A stretch of DNA of 64,000 nucleotides from Methylobacterium sp. J-068 (lineage in GTDB: Bacteria; Pseudomonadota; Alphaproteobacteria; Rhizobiales; Beijerinckiaceae), in contig NZ_JAKSXY010000125.1 in assembly GCF_022829445.1 (NCBI RefSeq), positions 186,001 to 250,000 of the forward strand. Direction: 5' to 3'. Positions within the stretch are counted from its first letter, which is position 1; each line of letters begins with the position of its first letter. A model generated the notes under the pieces. The model had not been told where the DNA came from. It ran no database searches and was given only the letters and a program-made list of their open reading frames with translations. Shown here one piece after another: positions 14,617-22,875 of the stretch. A program made the position numbers and the translations under genes.

Positions 14617-17376
14617 TCAGCCCGTCGCGCCGAAGCCGACCGCGATGCAGTTGATCGAGAGCAACAGGGCCGATTTCACCGCCTCGCGCTTGTCCTCGTC
14701 CTGCTCCGAGCGGAAGCGTCGAAGCAGCTCGACCTGCTCGTGGCTGACCTGGTTGATCGTCGGCAGGCGCCCGCTGAGGCGATCGCGGAAGAGGGGGTAG
14801 CGCTCGGCGAGTTCGCGACCACCGCTCACCCGCAGGGCCATCTCCCGGGTGAGTTCATACTCGGCCTCGATCAGCGGGAAGATGCTCTCGCGTGCCTTCT
14901 CGTCATGGACGAGGCCGGCATATTCGCGGGCGATTCCGAGATCGACCATGAGAAGGGTCTTCTCGACCTCGTCGAGGATGAGGCGGAACGGCTTCGATTC
15001 GGCAAACAGCCGCTTCAGCTGCGCTTCGCCCTGCGCGCCGCGCACGTCGAGGAAGCTCTTGAGGCCGGAACCGACGCCGTACCAGCCGGTGATGACGTGG
15101 CGATTCTGCGACCAGGCGAACACCCATGGGATCGCCCGCAGATCGGAGAGCGAGCGCGCGCCGAAGCGACGGGCCGGCCGCGAGCCGATATTCAGCAGAG
15201 CGATCTCGTCGAGCGGGCTGGCCTGGCCGAAATAGGTCACCAGATCGGGGTGCTGGATCAGGTTGACGTAGGCCGCGCGCGAGGCGCCCGACAGAGCCTC
15301 CAGGCTATCGTCGAATTCATTGCGCGGCAGCTTGGCCGCCTCGGCCTCCGATGTCAGCGCGTGCGCGAAGACCGAGGAGGCCAGAAGCTCCATCTGGTAG
15401 GCGGCGGTGCCCCGGTTGGCGTATTTGAACGAGACGACTTCGCCCTGCTCCGTGGTGCGGAAGCGTCCGTTGATCGAGCCCGGCGGCTGGGCCGCGATGG
15501 CCCGTGCGGTCGGTGCGCCGCCGCGGCTCACCGAACCGCCGCGTCCGTGGAAGAACGCGATCGGAACGCCGGCCGTCTTGCCGAGCTGGGTCAGCTTGTC
15601 CTGGGCCTTGTAGAGCTCCCAGTTCGAGGCGACGAAGCCGCCATCCTTGTTCGAATCCGAGTAGCCGATCATCACCTCCTGCACGCCGCCCTGCCAGCGG
15701 GTGGAGCGGCGCACGACGGGAATCGAGAACAGTTCCTTCATGATCGCCGGAGCGGCGCGCAGGTCGTCGATGGTCTCGAACAGCGGCACGATCGGAAGGC
15801 AGCAGATCTCGGTACCGGCGGCGTCGAGGAAGTTGCCGGCTTCCTTGGCCAGCAGATAGGCGCCCAGGATGTCGGGCACCGACCGCGTCATCGACAGGAT
15901 GAACGAGCCGAATGCCTCGCGGTCGAGTTGCTCGCGCATCTCGCCGACCAGCGCGAAGGTCTCGAGCGTCTCGCGTGCCTCGTCGGGCAGATCCTCGAAC
16001 GAGCGCTCGCCCTGGCGCGGTCGGGCGAGTTCATCGAGGAGCCAGGCCTTCCATTCGGGGGATTCGAGGTCCGGCGGCGTGCGGCCGGCTCCGTTCTGCT
16101 GGTGCCAGAGCGCGTGCAGCGTCTTCGTCGTCCGCGTGGTGTTCTCGCGCAGATCGAGCCGGACCGTCGAGAACCGGAAGATCTCGACCATGCGCCGAAC
16201 CGGACGAACGAGGTCGGTGGCGAGCGACGAACATTTGGCGTCGATCAGTCCCTGCTCCAGGATGCGCAGATCGTTGATGAGGCCGTCGGCGCTCGGATAA
16301 TCCGGACCGGCGGAACGCTGGCCCTTGTTGCGCAGGATCGTGGATTCGAGCTTGCGCAGGATGCAGGTGAGGAACTGGCGATAGGCCTCTCCCGGATTGC
16401 GGCTGGCGATGGCGCGCCCGTCGCCGCTCTCCGCCAGCATCTGCGCCAGCTCCGCCTTGAACGTGGCCGGCACCGGCAGCGAGCGCTCCGTGAGCGAGAG
16501 CGTGCGCCCCAGCGCGGTGACGCCGTCGCGGTATCGTCGAAGGGAGGCCAGCGCGTTGCGTTGGAGGGTCGCGCGCGTCACCGAGGAGGTGACGTAGGGA
16601 TTGCCGTCGCGGTCGCCGCCGATCCAGGAACCGAACTGAAAGAAGGCCGGCACCTCGAACTTCTCGTCCGGATAATATTGAGCCAGGCTCTCCTCAAGCG
16701 AGTAGAGAACCTCCGGCAGCATCTCGAACAGGGTCTCGTCGAAGAAGTGCAGACCCCAGGCGACCTCGCGCTCGACGGTGGCCTTCTCCAGGTGCAGTTC
16801 GCCCGTCATCCAGACGAGTTCGATCTGGTCGCGCAGCTCGTTCATGAGGCCGTTGCGCTCGCGCTCGGTCCAGCGCGGCAGCTCCAGTTCGCGCAGCACG
16901 AGGTAGATGCGCCGGAATTTCTCCAGCACCGTCACGCGCTTGCCCTCGGTGGGATGCGCCGTAATGGTCGGGCGGATGCGCAGGTCCTTCAGCAGCGCAT
17001 GGATTTCCGGCGCCTTGATCCCGTTGGCGACGGCATCGGCCAGGACGGCACTGAAGCTTCCGCTCAGGGCGGCGCGGCCCTTGGCGCGCTCCACCTGCCG
17101 GCGCCGGCGCATGGCGGCGTTCTGCTCGGCGATGGAGAGCAGCTGGAACCAGATCCCCTGCACCTGAAGCGCGCGGGCGAGCAGTTCCGGCGAGAAATCG
17201 GAGATGTTGGCGCGCCCGTGCAGCACGTCTTCCAGTTCGGGCTCGTGCCGGCGCGCCACTTCGAGCAGCGCGTGGAACAGGATGTCGAGGGCTTCCTTCG
17301 ACGAGGTGCCCGTGATCACGGGGGGCGCGAAGGTGTGGTCGATGGCACCGACCGGGGCGTGCAGGGTATCCGTCAT
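14617..17376 (-). CDS. ppc: Phosphoenolpyruvate carboxylase (acetyl-CoA-independent serine-cycle form)
   Basis: The 919-residue enzyme carboxylates phosphoenolpyruvate to oxaloacetate, the CO2-fixing step of the serine cycle. Motifs in order: RPTITAHPTEGKRVTV with the catalytic His, FFQFGSWIGGDRDGNPYVTS, IVPLFETIDDLRAAP, MIGYSDSNKDGGFVASNWE, the glycine loop FHGRGGSVSRGGAPT, and GSRPARR. The C-terminus ends in the GFGATG variant of the usual NTG end. I chose the ATG at 17376; the extension upstream has no family similarity. It follows mtkB after a 306-base gap rich in palindromes. The mtkA-mtkB-ppc-mclA order is that of the M. extorquens serine-cycle cluster. Confidence 0.97.
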   Translation of the reverse strand: MTDTLHAPVGAIDHTFAPPVITGTSSKEALDILFHALLEVARRHEPELEDVLHGRANISDFSPELLARALQVQGIWFQLLSIAEQNAAMRRRRQVERAKGRAALSGSFSAVLADAVANGIKAPEIHALLKDLRIRPTITAHPTEGKRVTVLEKFRRIYLVLRELELPRWTERERNGLMNELRDQIELVWMTGELHLEKATVEREVAWGLHFFDETLFEMLPEVLYSLEESLAQYYPDEKFEVPAFFQFGSWIGGDRDGNPYVTSSVTRATLQRNALASLRRYRDGVTALGRTLSLTERSLPVPATFKAELAQMLAESGDGRAIASRNPGEAYRQFLTCILRKLESTILRNKGQRSAGPDYPSADGLINDLRILEQGLIDAKCSSLATDLVRPVRRMVEIFRFSTVRLDLRENTTRTTKTLHALWHQQNGAGRTPPDLESPEWKAWLLDELARPRQGERSFEDLPDEARETLETFALVGEMREQLDREAFGSFILSMTRSVPDILGAYLLAKEAGNFLDAAGTEICCLPIVPLFETIDDLRAAPAIMKELFSIPVVRRSTRWQGGVQEVMIGYSDSNKDGGFVASNWELYKAQDKLTQLGKTAGVPIAFFHGRGGSVSRGGAPTARAIAAQPPGSINGRFRTTEQGEVVSFKYANRGTAAYQMELLASSVFAHALTSEAEAAKLPRNEFDDSLEALSGASRAAYVNLIQHPDLVTYFGQASPLDEIALLNIGSRPARRFGARSLSDLRAIPWVFAWSQNRHVITGWYGVGSGLKSFLDVRGAQGEAQLKRLFAESKPFRLILDEVEKTLLMVDLGIAREYAGLVHDEKARESIFPLIEAEYELTREMALRVSGGRELAERYPLFRDRLSGRLPTINQVSHEQVELLRRFRSEQDEDKREAVKSALLLSINCIAVGFGATG

Positions 17377-17527
17377 GGGCAAGGCCACCTCGAAGGAATC
17401 TAAGCCGTTCGACCGCGACGGAGGCGGACGACGGGAGGGCAACCGCCCCGGTAGCATGGGACGGGCGGCCGGGACGATCAAGCGTCGGCTTCTCTTGGGG
17501 CCTCACCGTCGGCGTGGGGTCCTTGGT

Positions 17528-17680
17528 CCTTCTCCCCTCTGCGGGAGAAGGTGGCCCGCGAAGCGGGTCGGATGAGGGGAGCGCGCTCTCCGGAAACGTC
17601 GCTCCCCTCTTGCGGGACGTCGTCCCGGCCCGGTCGCTCCGCGACCACCCTCCCCCGCAGAGGGGGGAGGGTTTCGTTGG
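17528..17680. repeat. Cluster of palindromic units between mtkB and ppc
   Basis: Five stems are packed into about 150 bases: CCTTCTCCC/GGGAGAAGG (17528-17551), CCCGC/GCGGG (17555-17567), GGGAC/GTCCC, GGTCGC/GCGACC, and ACCCTCCCCC/GGGGGGAGGGT ending near 17672. The first two, with the following TCGGATGAGGGG, look like a dispersed intergenic element of the kind seen often in Methylobacterium genomes. The remainder of the 306-base gap (17377-17527) shows no gene. Confidence 0.75.
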
Positions 17681-17682
17681 TG

Positions 17683-18576
17683 CTACGCCGCCAGCTTCCG
17701 CATCACCTGCGCCACCGTCGAGCCGAACTCGCCGGGGCTGGGGGCCACGGTCAAACCGTAGGAGCGCATGATCTCGGCCTTCTCGGCGGCCGAATCGCCC
17801 GTGGCCGAGATGATGGCGCCGGCGTGCCCCATGCGGCGGCCCTTCGGTGCGGTGAGGCCGGCGACGAAGCCGATGACGGGCTTCGTCATGTTCTCCTTGA
17901 TCCAGGCCGAGGCCTCGGCTTCCTGCGGCCCACCGATCTCGCCGATCATGAGCACCGCCTTGGTCTCGGCGTCCTGCTCGAACAGGGCGAGGTGGTCGAG
18001 GAAGGACGATCCGTTGATGGGATCGCCGCCGATGCCCACCGAGGTGGTGATGCCGATGCCCTCTTCCTTCATCTGCGCGGCGGCCTCGTACCCGAGGGTG
18101 CCCGAGCGCGAGATCACGCCGACATTGCCCTTGAGGTAGATGTGGCCGGGCATGATGCCGAGCATCGACTTGCCGGGCGAGATGATGCCGGCGCAGTTCG
18201 GGCCCACCACCATGGTGCGCTTGTCCTTCGGGTAGCGCCGCAGGTAGCGCTTCACCCGCATCATGTCCTGGGCCGGAATGCCGTCGGTGATCGAGCAGAT
18301 CAGCGCGAGGCCGGCATCGGCGCCCTCCATGATCGCGTCGGCCGCGAAGGGCGGGGCCACGAAGGTGATGGAGGTGGTGGCGCCGGTGGCCTCGACGGCT
18401 TCCCGGACGGTGTTGAACACCGGCACGCCGAGATGCGTCTTGCCGCCCTTGCCCGGCGTGACGCCGCCGACGACGTTGGAGCCGTACTCCATCATTTCCT
18501 TGGCGTGGAACGTGCCCTTGTCGCCGGTGATGCCCTGAATGATGATCGGGGTCTTCTCGTCGATCAGAATGCTCAT
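17683..18576 (-). CDS. mtkB: Malate-CoA ligase (malate thiokinase) alpha subunit
   Basis: The 297-residue subunit resembles the succinyl-CoA synthetase alpha chain: it begins MSILIDEKTPIIIQGITGDK, then GGVTPGKGGKTHLGVPVFN (CoA-binding fold), VVGPNCAGIISPGKSMLGI, GIGGDPINGSSFLDHL, and GRRMGHAGAIIS with the phosphorylated active-site His. With MtkA it converts malate, CoA and ATP to malyl-CoA, the substrate of MclA. It starts 18 bases after mtkA stops, with a GGGGAGGAT ribosome binding site in that gap. The neighbours decide malate over succinate as substrate. Confidence 0.97.
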   Translation of the reverse strand: MSILIDEKTPIIIQGITGDKGTFHAKEMMEYGSNVVGGVTPGKGGKTHLGVPVFNTVREAVEATGATTSITFVAPPFAADAIMEGADAGLALICSITDGIPAQDMMRVKRYLRRYPKDKRTMVVGPNCAGIISPGKSMLGIMPGHIYLKGNVGVISRSGTLGYEAAAQMKEEGIGITTSVGIGGDPINGSSFLDHLALFEQDAETKAVLMIGEIGGPQEAEASAWIKENMTKPVIGFVAGLTAPKGRRMGHAGAIISATGDSAAEKAEIMRSYGLTVAPSPGEFGSTVAQVMRKLAA

Positions 18577-18594
18577 CGCGTATCCTCCCCGCTC

Positions 18595-19773
18595 TCAGTG
18601 TTTGCGCTTGGCCGCGTCGCAGGCCTGAACGGCCTTGGCGGCGGCATCCGACAGGCTGTCGGCCGTGATGAGGTCGAGGCCGCTCTCGGCCAGGATCTTC
18701 TGGCCCGCCTCGACGTTCGTGCCGGCGAGCCGGACGATGAGCGGCACGTCGATCTTCACCTCGCGCGCCGCCTGGATCACGCCCTGCGCGACCCAGTCGC
18801 AGCGGTTGATGCCCGCGAAGATGTTGACCAGAATGGCCTTCACGTTGCGGTCGGACAGGACGAGGCGGAAGGCCGTGGCGACGCGGTCGGGCGAGGCGCC
18901 GCCGCCGACATCGAGGAAGTTCGCCGGCTCGCCGCCCGCGTGCTTGATCATGTCCATGGTGGCCATGGCGAGGCCCGCGCCGTTGACGATGCAGCCGATC
19001 TCACCCTCGAGGCCGATATAGGAGAGGTTGTGCTCGGCGGCCTGGGCCTCGCGCGGGTCGCCCTGCGAGGGATCGTGCATGTCGGCAATGTTGCGCCGGC
19101 GGAACATGGCGTTGTCGTCGAACGACATCTTGGCGTCGAGCGCCAGGACGCGGTCGTCCTTGGTGACGACGAGTGGGTTGATCTCCAGCATGGTGCCGTC
19201 GCAATCGCGGAACGCCCGATAAGCGTTCATGATCGTCTTCACGGCGGCGGAGACCTGGCGGATGTTCAGCCCGAGCTGGAACGCGATCTCACGCGCCTGG
19301 AACTGCTGCAGGCCCACGGCCGGCTCGACGACGACCTGGATCAGGGCCTCGGGCTCGTTGGCCGCGATTTCCTCGATGTCCATGCCGCCGCGCTGGGACG
19401 CGATCACGCGCACGCGCTCGGCTTTCCGATCCAGCACGTAACCGAGGTAGAGTTCGCGCTCGAACGGATCAGCGGTCTCGACGTAGACGCGCTGGACCGG
19501 CTTGCCCTCGGGGCCGGTCTGGATCGTCACGAGGCGCTTACCGAGGAGATCCTTGGCCGCGTCGCGAACCTCGTTGTAGGTTCGGCACAACTTGATTCCG
19601 CCCGCCTTGCCCCGCGCTCCGGCGTGGATCTGGGCCTTGACCGCCCAGAACGAACCGCCGAGTTCGGTCGCGGCGTAGACGGCCTGATCGGGGCTGAACG
19701 CCACCGCGCCCTTGGGAACGGCCACGCCGAAACCGGCGAGCAGTTCCTTGGCCTGATACTCGTGCACGTCCAT
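18595..19773 (-). CDS. mtkA: Malate-CoA ligase (malate thiokinase) beta subunit
   Basis: The 392-residue ATP-grasp subunit resembles succinyl-CoA synthetase beta. It starts MDVHEYQAKELLAGFGVAVP, and contains WAVKAQIHAGARGKAGGIKL (nucleotide-binding region), TMLEINPLVVTKDDRVLALD (Mg site), GCIVNGAGLAMATMDMIK and LDVGGGASPDRV. It pairs with MtkB in ATP-dependent malyl-CoA formation. A GAGGAGATCG ribosome binding site lies just upstream. The 248-base gap back to fchA contains AT-rich sequence, so mtkA may also have its own promoter in addition to read-through from sga. Confidence 0.97.
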   Translation of the reverse strand: MDVHEYQAKELLAGFGVAVPKGAVAFSPDQAVYAATELGGSFWAVKAQIHAGARGKAGGIKLCRTYNEVRDAAKDLLGKRLVTIQTGPEGKPVQRVYVETADPFERELYLGYVLDRKAERVRVIASQRGGMDIEEIAANEPEALIQVVVEPAVGLQQFQAREIAFQLGLNIRQVSAAVKTIMNAYRAFRDCDGTMLEINPLVVTKDDRVLALDAKMSFDDNAMFRRRNIADMHDPSQGDPREAQAAEHNLSYIGLEGEIGCIVNGAGLAMATMDMIKHAGGEPANFLDVGGGASPDRVATAFRLVLSDRNVKAILVNIFAGINRCDWVAQGVIQAAREVKIDVPLIVRLAGTNVEAGQKILAESGLDLITADSLSDAAAKAVQACDAAKRKH

Positions 19774-19984
19774 GTGCGATCTCCTCGACGTTTCCCTGCG
19801 ATGACCTTCTCGTAAATTTCACTTCGCGAAAAGAGCCTTTGCATTTATATTTTTTTACATTCTCGTTAAGTCCGCCTTGAAGGCAGTCGGAATGTATTGC
19901 TTCGAGATCGGTTGATCGTCTCGACTTTGCGTCAAGGCACTTATCTCGGTCTACCCGTCGCGAGCATTGCTCGAATTCGTTACG
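19774..19984 (-). promoter_or_regulatory. AT-rich upstream region of mtkA, possible internal promoter
   Basis: Read toward mtkA the stretch contains CTTAAC, then an A-rich run, then TATAAAT (about 19841-19847), roughly 70 bases before the ATG, and the palindrome TTCGCGAA around 19822-19829. The local drop in GC and the position downstream of a strong hairpin suggest a separate promoter for mtkA-mtkB-ppc-mclA. Box assignments are tentative. Confidence 0.4.
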
Positions 19985-20015
19985 ATGATGCGGCGCAATG
20001 TTTGCGCCGCATCAT
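19985..20015 (-). terminator. Perfect 14-bp hairpin after fchA
   Basis: ATGATGCGGCGCAA and TTGCGCCGCATCAT pair over a three-base TGT loop, beginning seven bases after the fchA stop. There is no T run on the minus-strand side, so it may reduce rather than abolish read-through into mtkA, or protect the upstream mRNA 3' end. Confidence 0.75.
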
Positions 20016-20021
20016 GCCCCG

Positions 20022-20663
20022 TCAATTAACCTTGGCCTTGACGATTTCGTAGATGCTTTCGTTCAGCGGACCCGCCGACCCGAGGAGGGCTTCCAGCTCC
20101 GCGAGGCGGGAATCCGCGAAGGCGCGGTCGTCCAGGCCCTTGGCGTTGACGTAGACGTTGAGGGCCGCGCTCCGCAGACCGGCATGCGCCGACAGGACGG
20201 CGACGCCGGCATCCGAGATGACGTTGAGGTTGCCCTTGTCGGCGACCGGCTGGGCGAGGTCGATGACCTTGCGGCAAGCCCGGCAGCAGTCGAGCGGAAC
20301 GTCCGTGGCGACTTTCAGCGCCTCCTGGATCTTGGCCGCCCGCTCGGCCTTCTCGTCGTCGGTCCCTTTCGGCAGCCCGTAGGCGGCCATGACGGCGTCG
20401 AAGGCCGCGACGTCGTCGGCGATCATGCCGGTGAGTTCGGACCGCAGGGCCTCGGACTTCGCGAGGATCTCCTTCAGCTCGCCCTCGACCTCGACGTACT
20501 TCTTCTTTCCGATCGTGAGGTTGCACACCATGCTGAGCAGGGCCGCGCCCATGGCTCCATGGATCGCGGCCGCCCCGCCGCCACCGGGCGTGGGGGCGGA
20601 GCTCGCCAAGCCATCCAGGAAGGTCTGGATCGACTCGCTCGCGGCGTTCGCTTTGTCGGCCAT
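20022..20663 (-). CDS. fchA: Methenyltetrahydrofolate cyclohydrolase FchA
   Basis: The 213-residue protein belongs to the FTCD-C/cyclodeaminase-type cyclohydrolases. It interconverts 5,10-methenyl- and 10-formyl-tetrahydrofolate in the assimilatory C1 branch. Motifs are SSAPTPGGGGAAAIHGAMGAAL near the N-terminus (the glycine-rich folate loop), MVCNLTIGKKKY, and the long helical core with DVPLDCCRAC. It is unrelated to FolD. The start follows the mtdA stop by five bases, so the pair is tightly coupled. Length agrees with the M. extorquens protein. Confidence 0.96.
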   Translation of the reverse strand: MADKANAASESIQTFLDGLASSAPTPGGGGAAAIHGAMGAALLSMVCNLTIGKKKYVEVEGELKEILAKSEALRSELTGMIADDVAAFDAVMAAYGLPKGTDDEKAERAAKIQEALKVATDVPLDCCRACRKVIDLAQPVADKGNLNVISDAGVAVLSAHAGLRSAALNVYVNAKGLDDRAFADSRLAELEALLGSAGPLNESIYEIVKAKVN

Positions 20664-20668
20664 GGCGA

Positions 20669-21529
20669 TCAGGCCATCTTCTTGGCGAGCGCGTAGATCG
20701 CCTCGGCGTCCAGCACCTGCTCGGTGTTGTCGAAGAGTTGGCCGACGCAGGCGCGGTGCAGCTTGAGCTTCAGTCCACCGATGCCGAGTGCGCCGAACAC
20801 GCGCTTGCCATGGCGCTCCTTGCCCTTGTCCATGGCCTCGATGCCGCCGAAGCCGAGAGGGGGCTGCGCGTTGTAATCGGCCACGAACTCGATGCTGGCC
20901 TCGTCCTTCCACGCATCCTCGGGCAGGAGCTCGAGACCGATGGCGCCGGCCGAGAACACGATGTTCTGGCCCTTGACGATCGCGGCGCGCGAGGCGGCGT
21001 CCGGCGTCTCGGCGGCCTCGATGCTGACCTTGAAGCGCTTGTTGATCTGGTCGGCGGCGGCCTGCGCCTTGTCCAGGGAGCGACCGCACAGGATCACCTC
21101 GGCGCCTTCCTGCGCGAGCAGGGCCGCCGATCGCATGCCGACGGGGCCGGTGCCGGCGAGCACCACGGCCTTCTTGCCCGCGAGGGAACCGGCGGCCTTC
21201 TGAACCAGTGCGACGCCCGCGGCGGCCGTGGTGTTCGAACCGTTGGAATCGAGCATGATCGAGACGCGGAACGGGCCGAAGAACCGCTTCTTGACCGCCT
21301 CGAACACCGCCTCACCGGCCGCCATGCTGCCGCCGCCCACGAAGATCGCCGTCGACTTCTTCTCGGAGCCGCCGCGGGTGTAGATCGTCCCGTCGACCAG
21401 GGCGCCGACATTATCCGGGGTCACGTTGCCGTAGCCGGTGATGTGGTCGGCCCCGCCATCGTAGCCCACGACCACGTCGAACACGCTCGGGACGGTGTCG
21501 GTGTCGAATTGGAACAGCAGCTTTTTCAT
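20669..21529 (-). CDS. mtdA: NADP-dependent methylene-H4MPT/methylene-H4F dehydrogenase
   Basis: The 286-residue enzyme oxidises methylene-tetrahydrofolate or methylene-tetrahydromethanopterin with NADP, linking formaldehyde oxidation and assimilation. It starts MKKLLFQFDTDTVPSVFDVV, the hallmark MtdA N-terminus, continues with GYDGGADHITGYGNVTPDNV, and has the Rossmann motif VVLAGTGPVGMRSAALLA with the following ILCGRSLDKAQ segment for NADP. I chose the ATG at 21529 over the longer frame because the family begins there. It is coupled to fchA and follows a 290-base hairpin-rich gap after hprA. Confidence 0.97.
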   Translation of the reverse strand: MKKLLFQFDTDTVPSVFDVVVGYDGGADHITGYGNVTPDNVGALVDGTIYTRGGSEKKSTAIFVGGGSMAAGEAVFEAVKKRFFGPFRVSIMLDSNGSNTTAAAGVALVQKAAGSLAGKKAVVLAGTGPVGMRSAALLAQEGAEVILCGRSLDKAQAAADQINKRFKVSIEAAETPDAASRAAIVKGQNIVFSAGAIGLELLPEDAWKDEASIEFVADYNAQPPLGFGGIEAMDKGKERHGKRVFGALGIGGLKLKLHRACVGQLFDNTEQVLDAEAIYALAKKMA

Positions 21530-21583
21530 CGGTTCGTCCTTGTCGATTGCGCGCCCGGCGCGGCGGATGGTCGTGAAGGGGTT

Positions 21584-21775
21584 CGCCCGTTCGGGCGGGC
21601 TATCGTGCGAATGCGTCTCGCTGTCCCGGACCTCCTTCACGGTGGATCTCGGGCCTGCCCGAAATCCGTCGAGCTAGTGGGGAGGCGTTGGAGGCGGAAT
21701 GGTCGGGCGCCCCGCACGCGACCGAGGCCAGCGGCGCCACCCCCATTCCTAACCTCTCCCCGCGAGGGGGAGAGG
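21584..21775. repeat. Hairpins in the hprA-mtdA gap
   Basis: The 290-base gap carries CGCCCG/CGGGCG (21584-21597), TCGGGC/GCCCGA (21649-21662) and CCTCTCCCC/GGGGAGAGG (21753-21775). The last, with its flanking ATTCCTAA, resembles a dispersed Methylobacterium intergenic palindrome. No gene is visible in the gap. Confidence 0.65.
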
Positions 21776-21819
21776 GACCCGGTCTGCTCGTAGAAACGCG
21801 GAGGTCGGTCCGAACACCG

Positions 21820-22758
21820 TCACACCACGTTCTGGGGCTTGCCCGCGACGAAGGCCTCGACATTGTCGACGAGTTGGTCGGCGAGGATCTGCATCGCCTC
21901 CTTGCTCGCCCAGGCCACGTGCGGCGTGACGATGAGGTTGGGCAGATCGAGTTCGCACAGGATATTGCCGTTCTTGGGCGGCTCGGTCATCACCACGTCG
22001 AAGCCCGCGCCGCCGATAGTGCCCGCCTTCAGGGCCTCGGCCAGGGCCTCCTCGTCGACGAGGCCGCCGCGGGCGGTGTTGATGAGAAGCGCGTGCTTCT
22101 TCATCTTCGCCAGCTGCTCGCGCCCGATCATGTTGCGGGTCTCGGGGGTCAGCGGGGCGTGCAGGGTGATCACGTCGGATTGGGTGAGGATCGTCTCGAA
22201 GTCAACGAGACCCTCTTGCGGGAAGACGTCGTAGGCGATGACCTTCATGCCGAGCGCTTCCGCCCGCTTGGCGATCGACTTGCCGAGCGCACCGTAGCCG
22301 ACGATGCCCAGCGTCGAGCCGGCGATGTCGTGGATCGGATAATCGAAGTAACAGAACTGGGTCGATTTCGCCCAATCGCCCCGGCGCACCGAGTTGGCGT
22401 AGGGCACGATGGCGCGGCGCAGGGCGAAGATCAGCCCGATCACGTGCTCGGGCACGGTGTTGAAGGCGTAGTTGCGGATGTTGACGACCGTGATGCCCTG
22501 AGCTTTCGCGGCCTCCTTGTCGACCACGTCCGTACCGGTGGCGGCCACGGCGATCAGCTTGAGGTCGGGGAGCTGCTTCAGGGTGTCGGCGCGCATCGGG
22601 ACCTTGTTGATCAGCGCGATCTCGGCGCCCTTCAGGCGCTCGACGATCTCTTCCGGCGTCCAGGTCGACTCGTGCTCCTCGTACGTGTGCGGAAAGTTGA
22701 ATTCACGGACCTTGGCGTCCAGGGACTCGCGGTCGAGGAACACGATCTTCTTCGTCAT
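21820..22758 (-). CDS. hprA: Hydroxypyruvate reductase (glycerate dehydrogenase)
   Basis: The 312-residue D-2-hydroxyacid dehydrogenase reduces hydroxypyruvate to glycerate in the serine cycle. The Rossmann loop is LGIVGYGALGKSIAKRAEAL. The catalytic Arg lies in LLINTARGGLVDEEAL, the Glu in DVVMTEPPKNGN and the His in NLIVTPHVAWAS. The start at 22758 gives MTKKIVFLDRESLDAKVREF, the known N-terminus in this genus. It is 117 bases downstream of sga, separated by a strong hairpin. Confidence 0.96.
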   Translation of the reverse strand: MTKKIVFLDRESLDAKVREFNFPHTYEEHESTWTPEEIVERLKGAEIALINKVPMRADTLKQLPDLKLIAVAATGTDVVDKEAAKAQGITVVNIRNYAFNTVPEHVIGLIFALRRAIVPYANSVRRGDWAKSTQFCYFDYPIHDIAGSTLGIVGYGALGKSIAKRAEALGMKVIAYDVFPQEGLVDFETILTQSDVITLHAPLTPETRNMIGREQLAKMKKHALLINTARGGLVDEEALAEALKAGTIGGAGFDVVMTEPPKNGNILCELDLPNLIVTPHVAWASKEAMQILADQLVDNVEAFVAGKPQNVV

Positions 22759-22806
22759 GGAATCCTCTGGCCGATCCGGCCGGGTCACGGGTAGGGTCGA
22801 TCGGAG

Positions 22807-22834
22807 TGCCGGGGCGGGTTCGCCCGCCCCGGCA
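22807..22834 (-). repeat. 12-bp GC hairpin between sga and hprA
   Basis: TGCCGGGGCGGG and CCCGCCCCGGCA pair perfectly over a four-base loop (TTCG on the plus strand, CGAA on the transcript strand). It lies about 40 bases after the sga stop and has no T run, consistent with an mRNA-stabilising element inside the operon. Confidence 0.75.
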
Positions 22835-22875
22835 TCGGATGTCAGGACTTGCCAGGTCTCAAGACTTATTAGGTC

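Noticed and set aside
14740..17403. 887-codon open frame antisense to ppc
   Set aside because: Complementary to a clearly real PEP carboxylase with all motifs; no family similarity in the antisense product.
17551..19815. 754-codon frame antisense to mtkB and mtkA
   Set aside because: Spans two well-identified genes and their junction; low-complexity Ala/Gly/Arg/His product.
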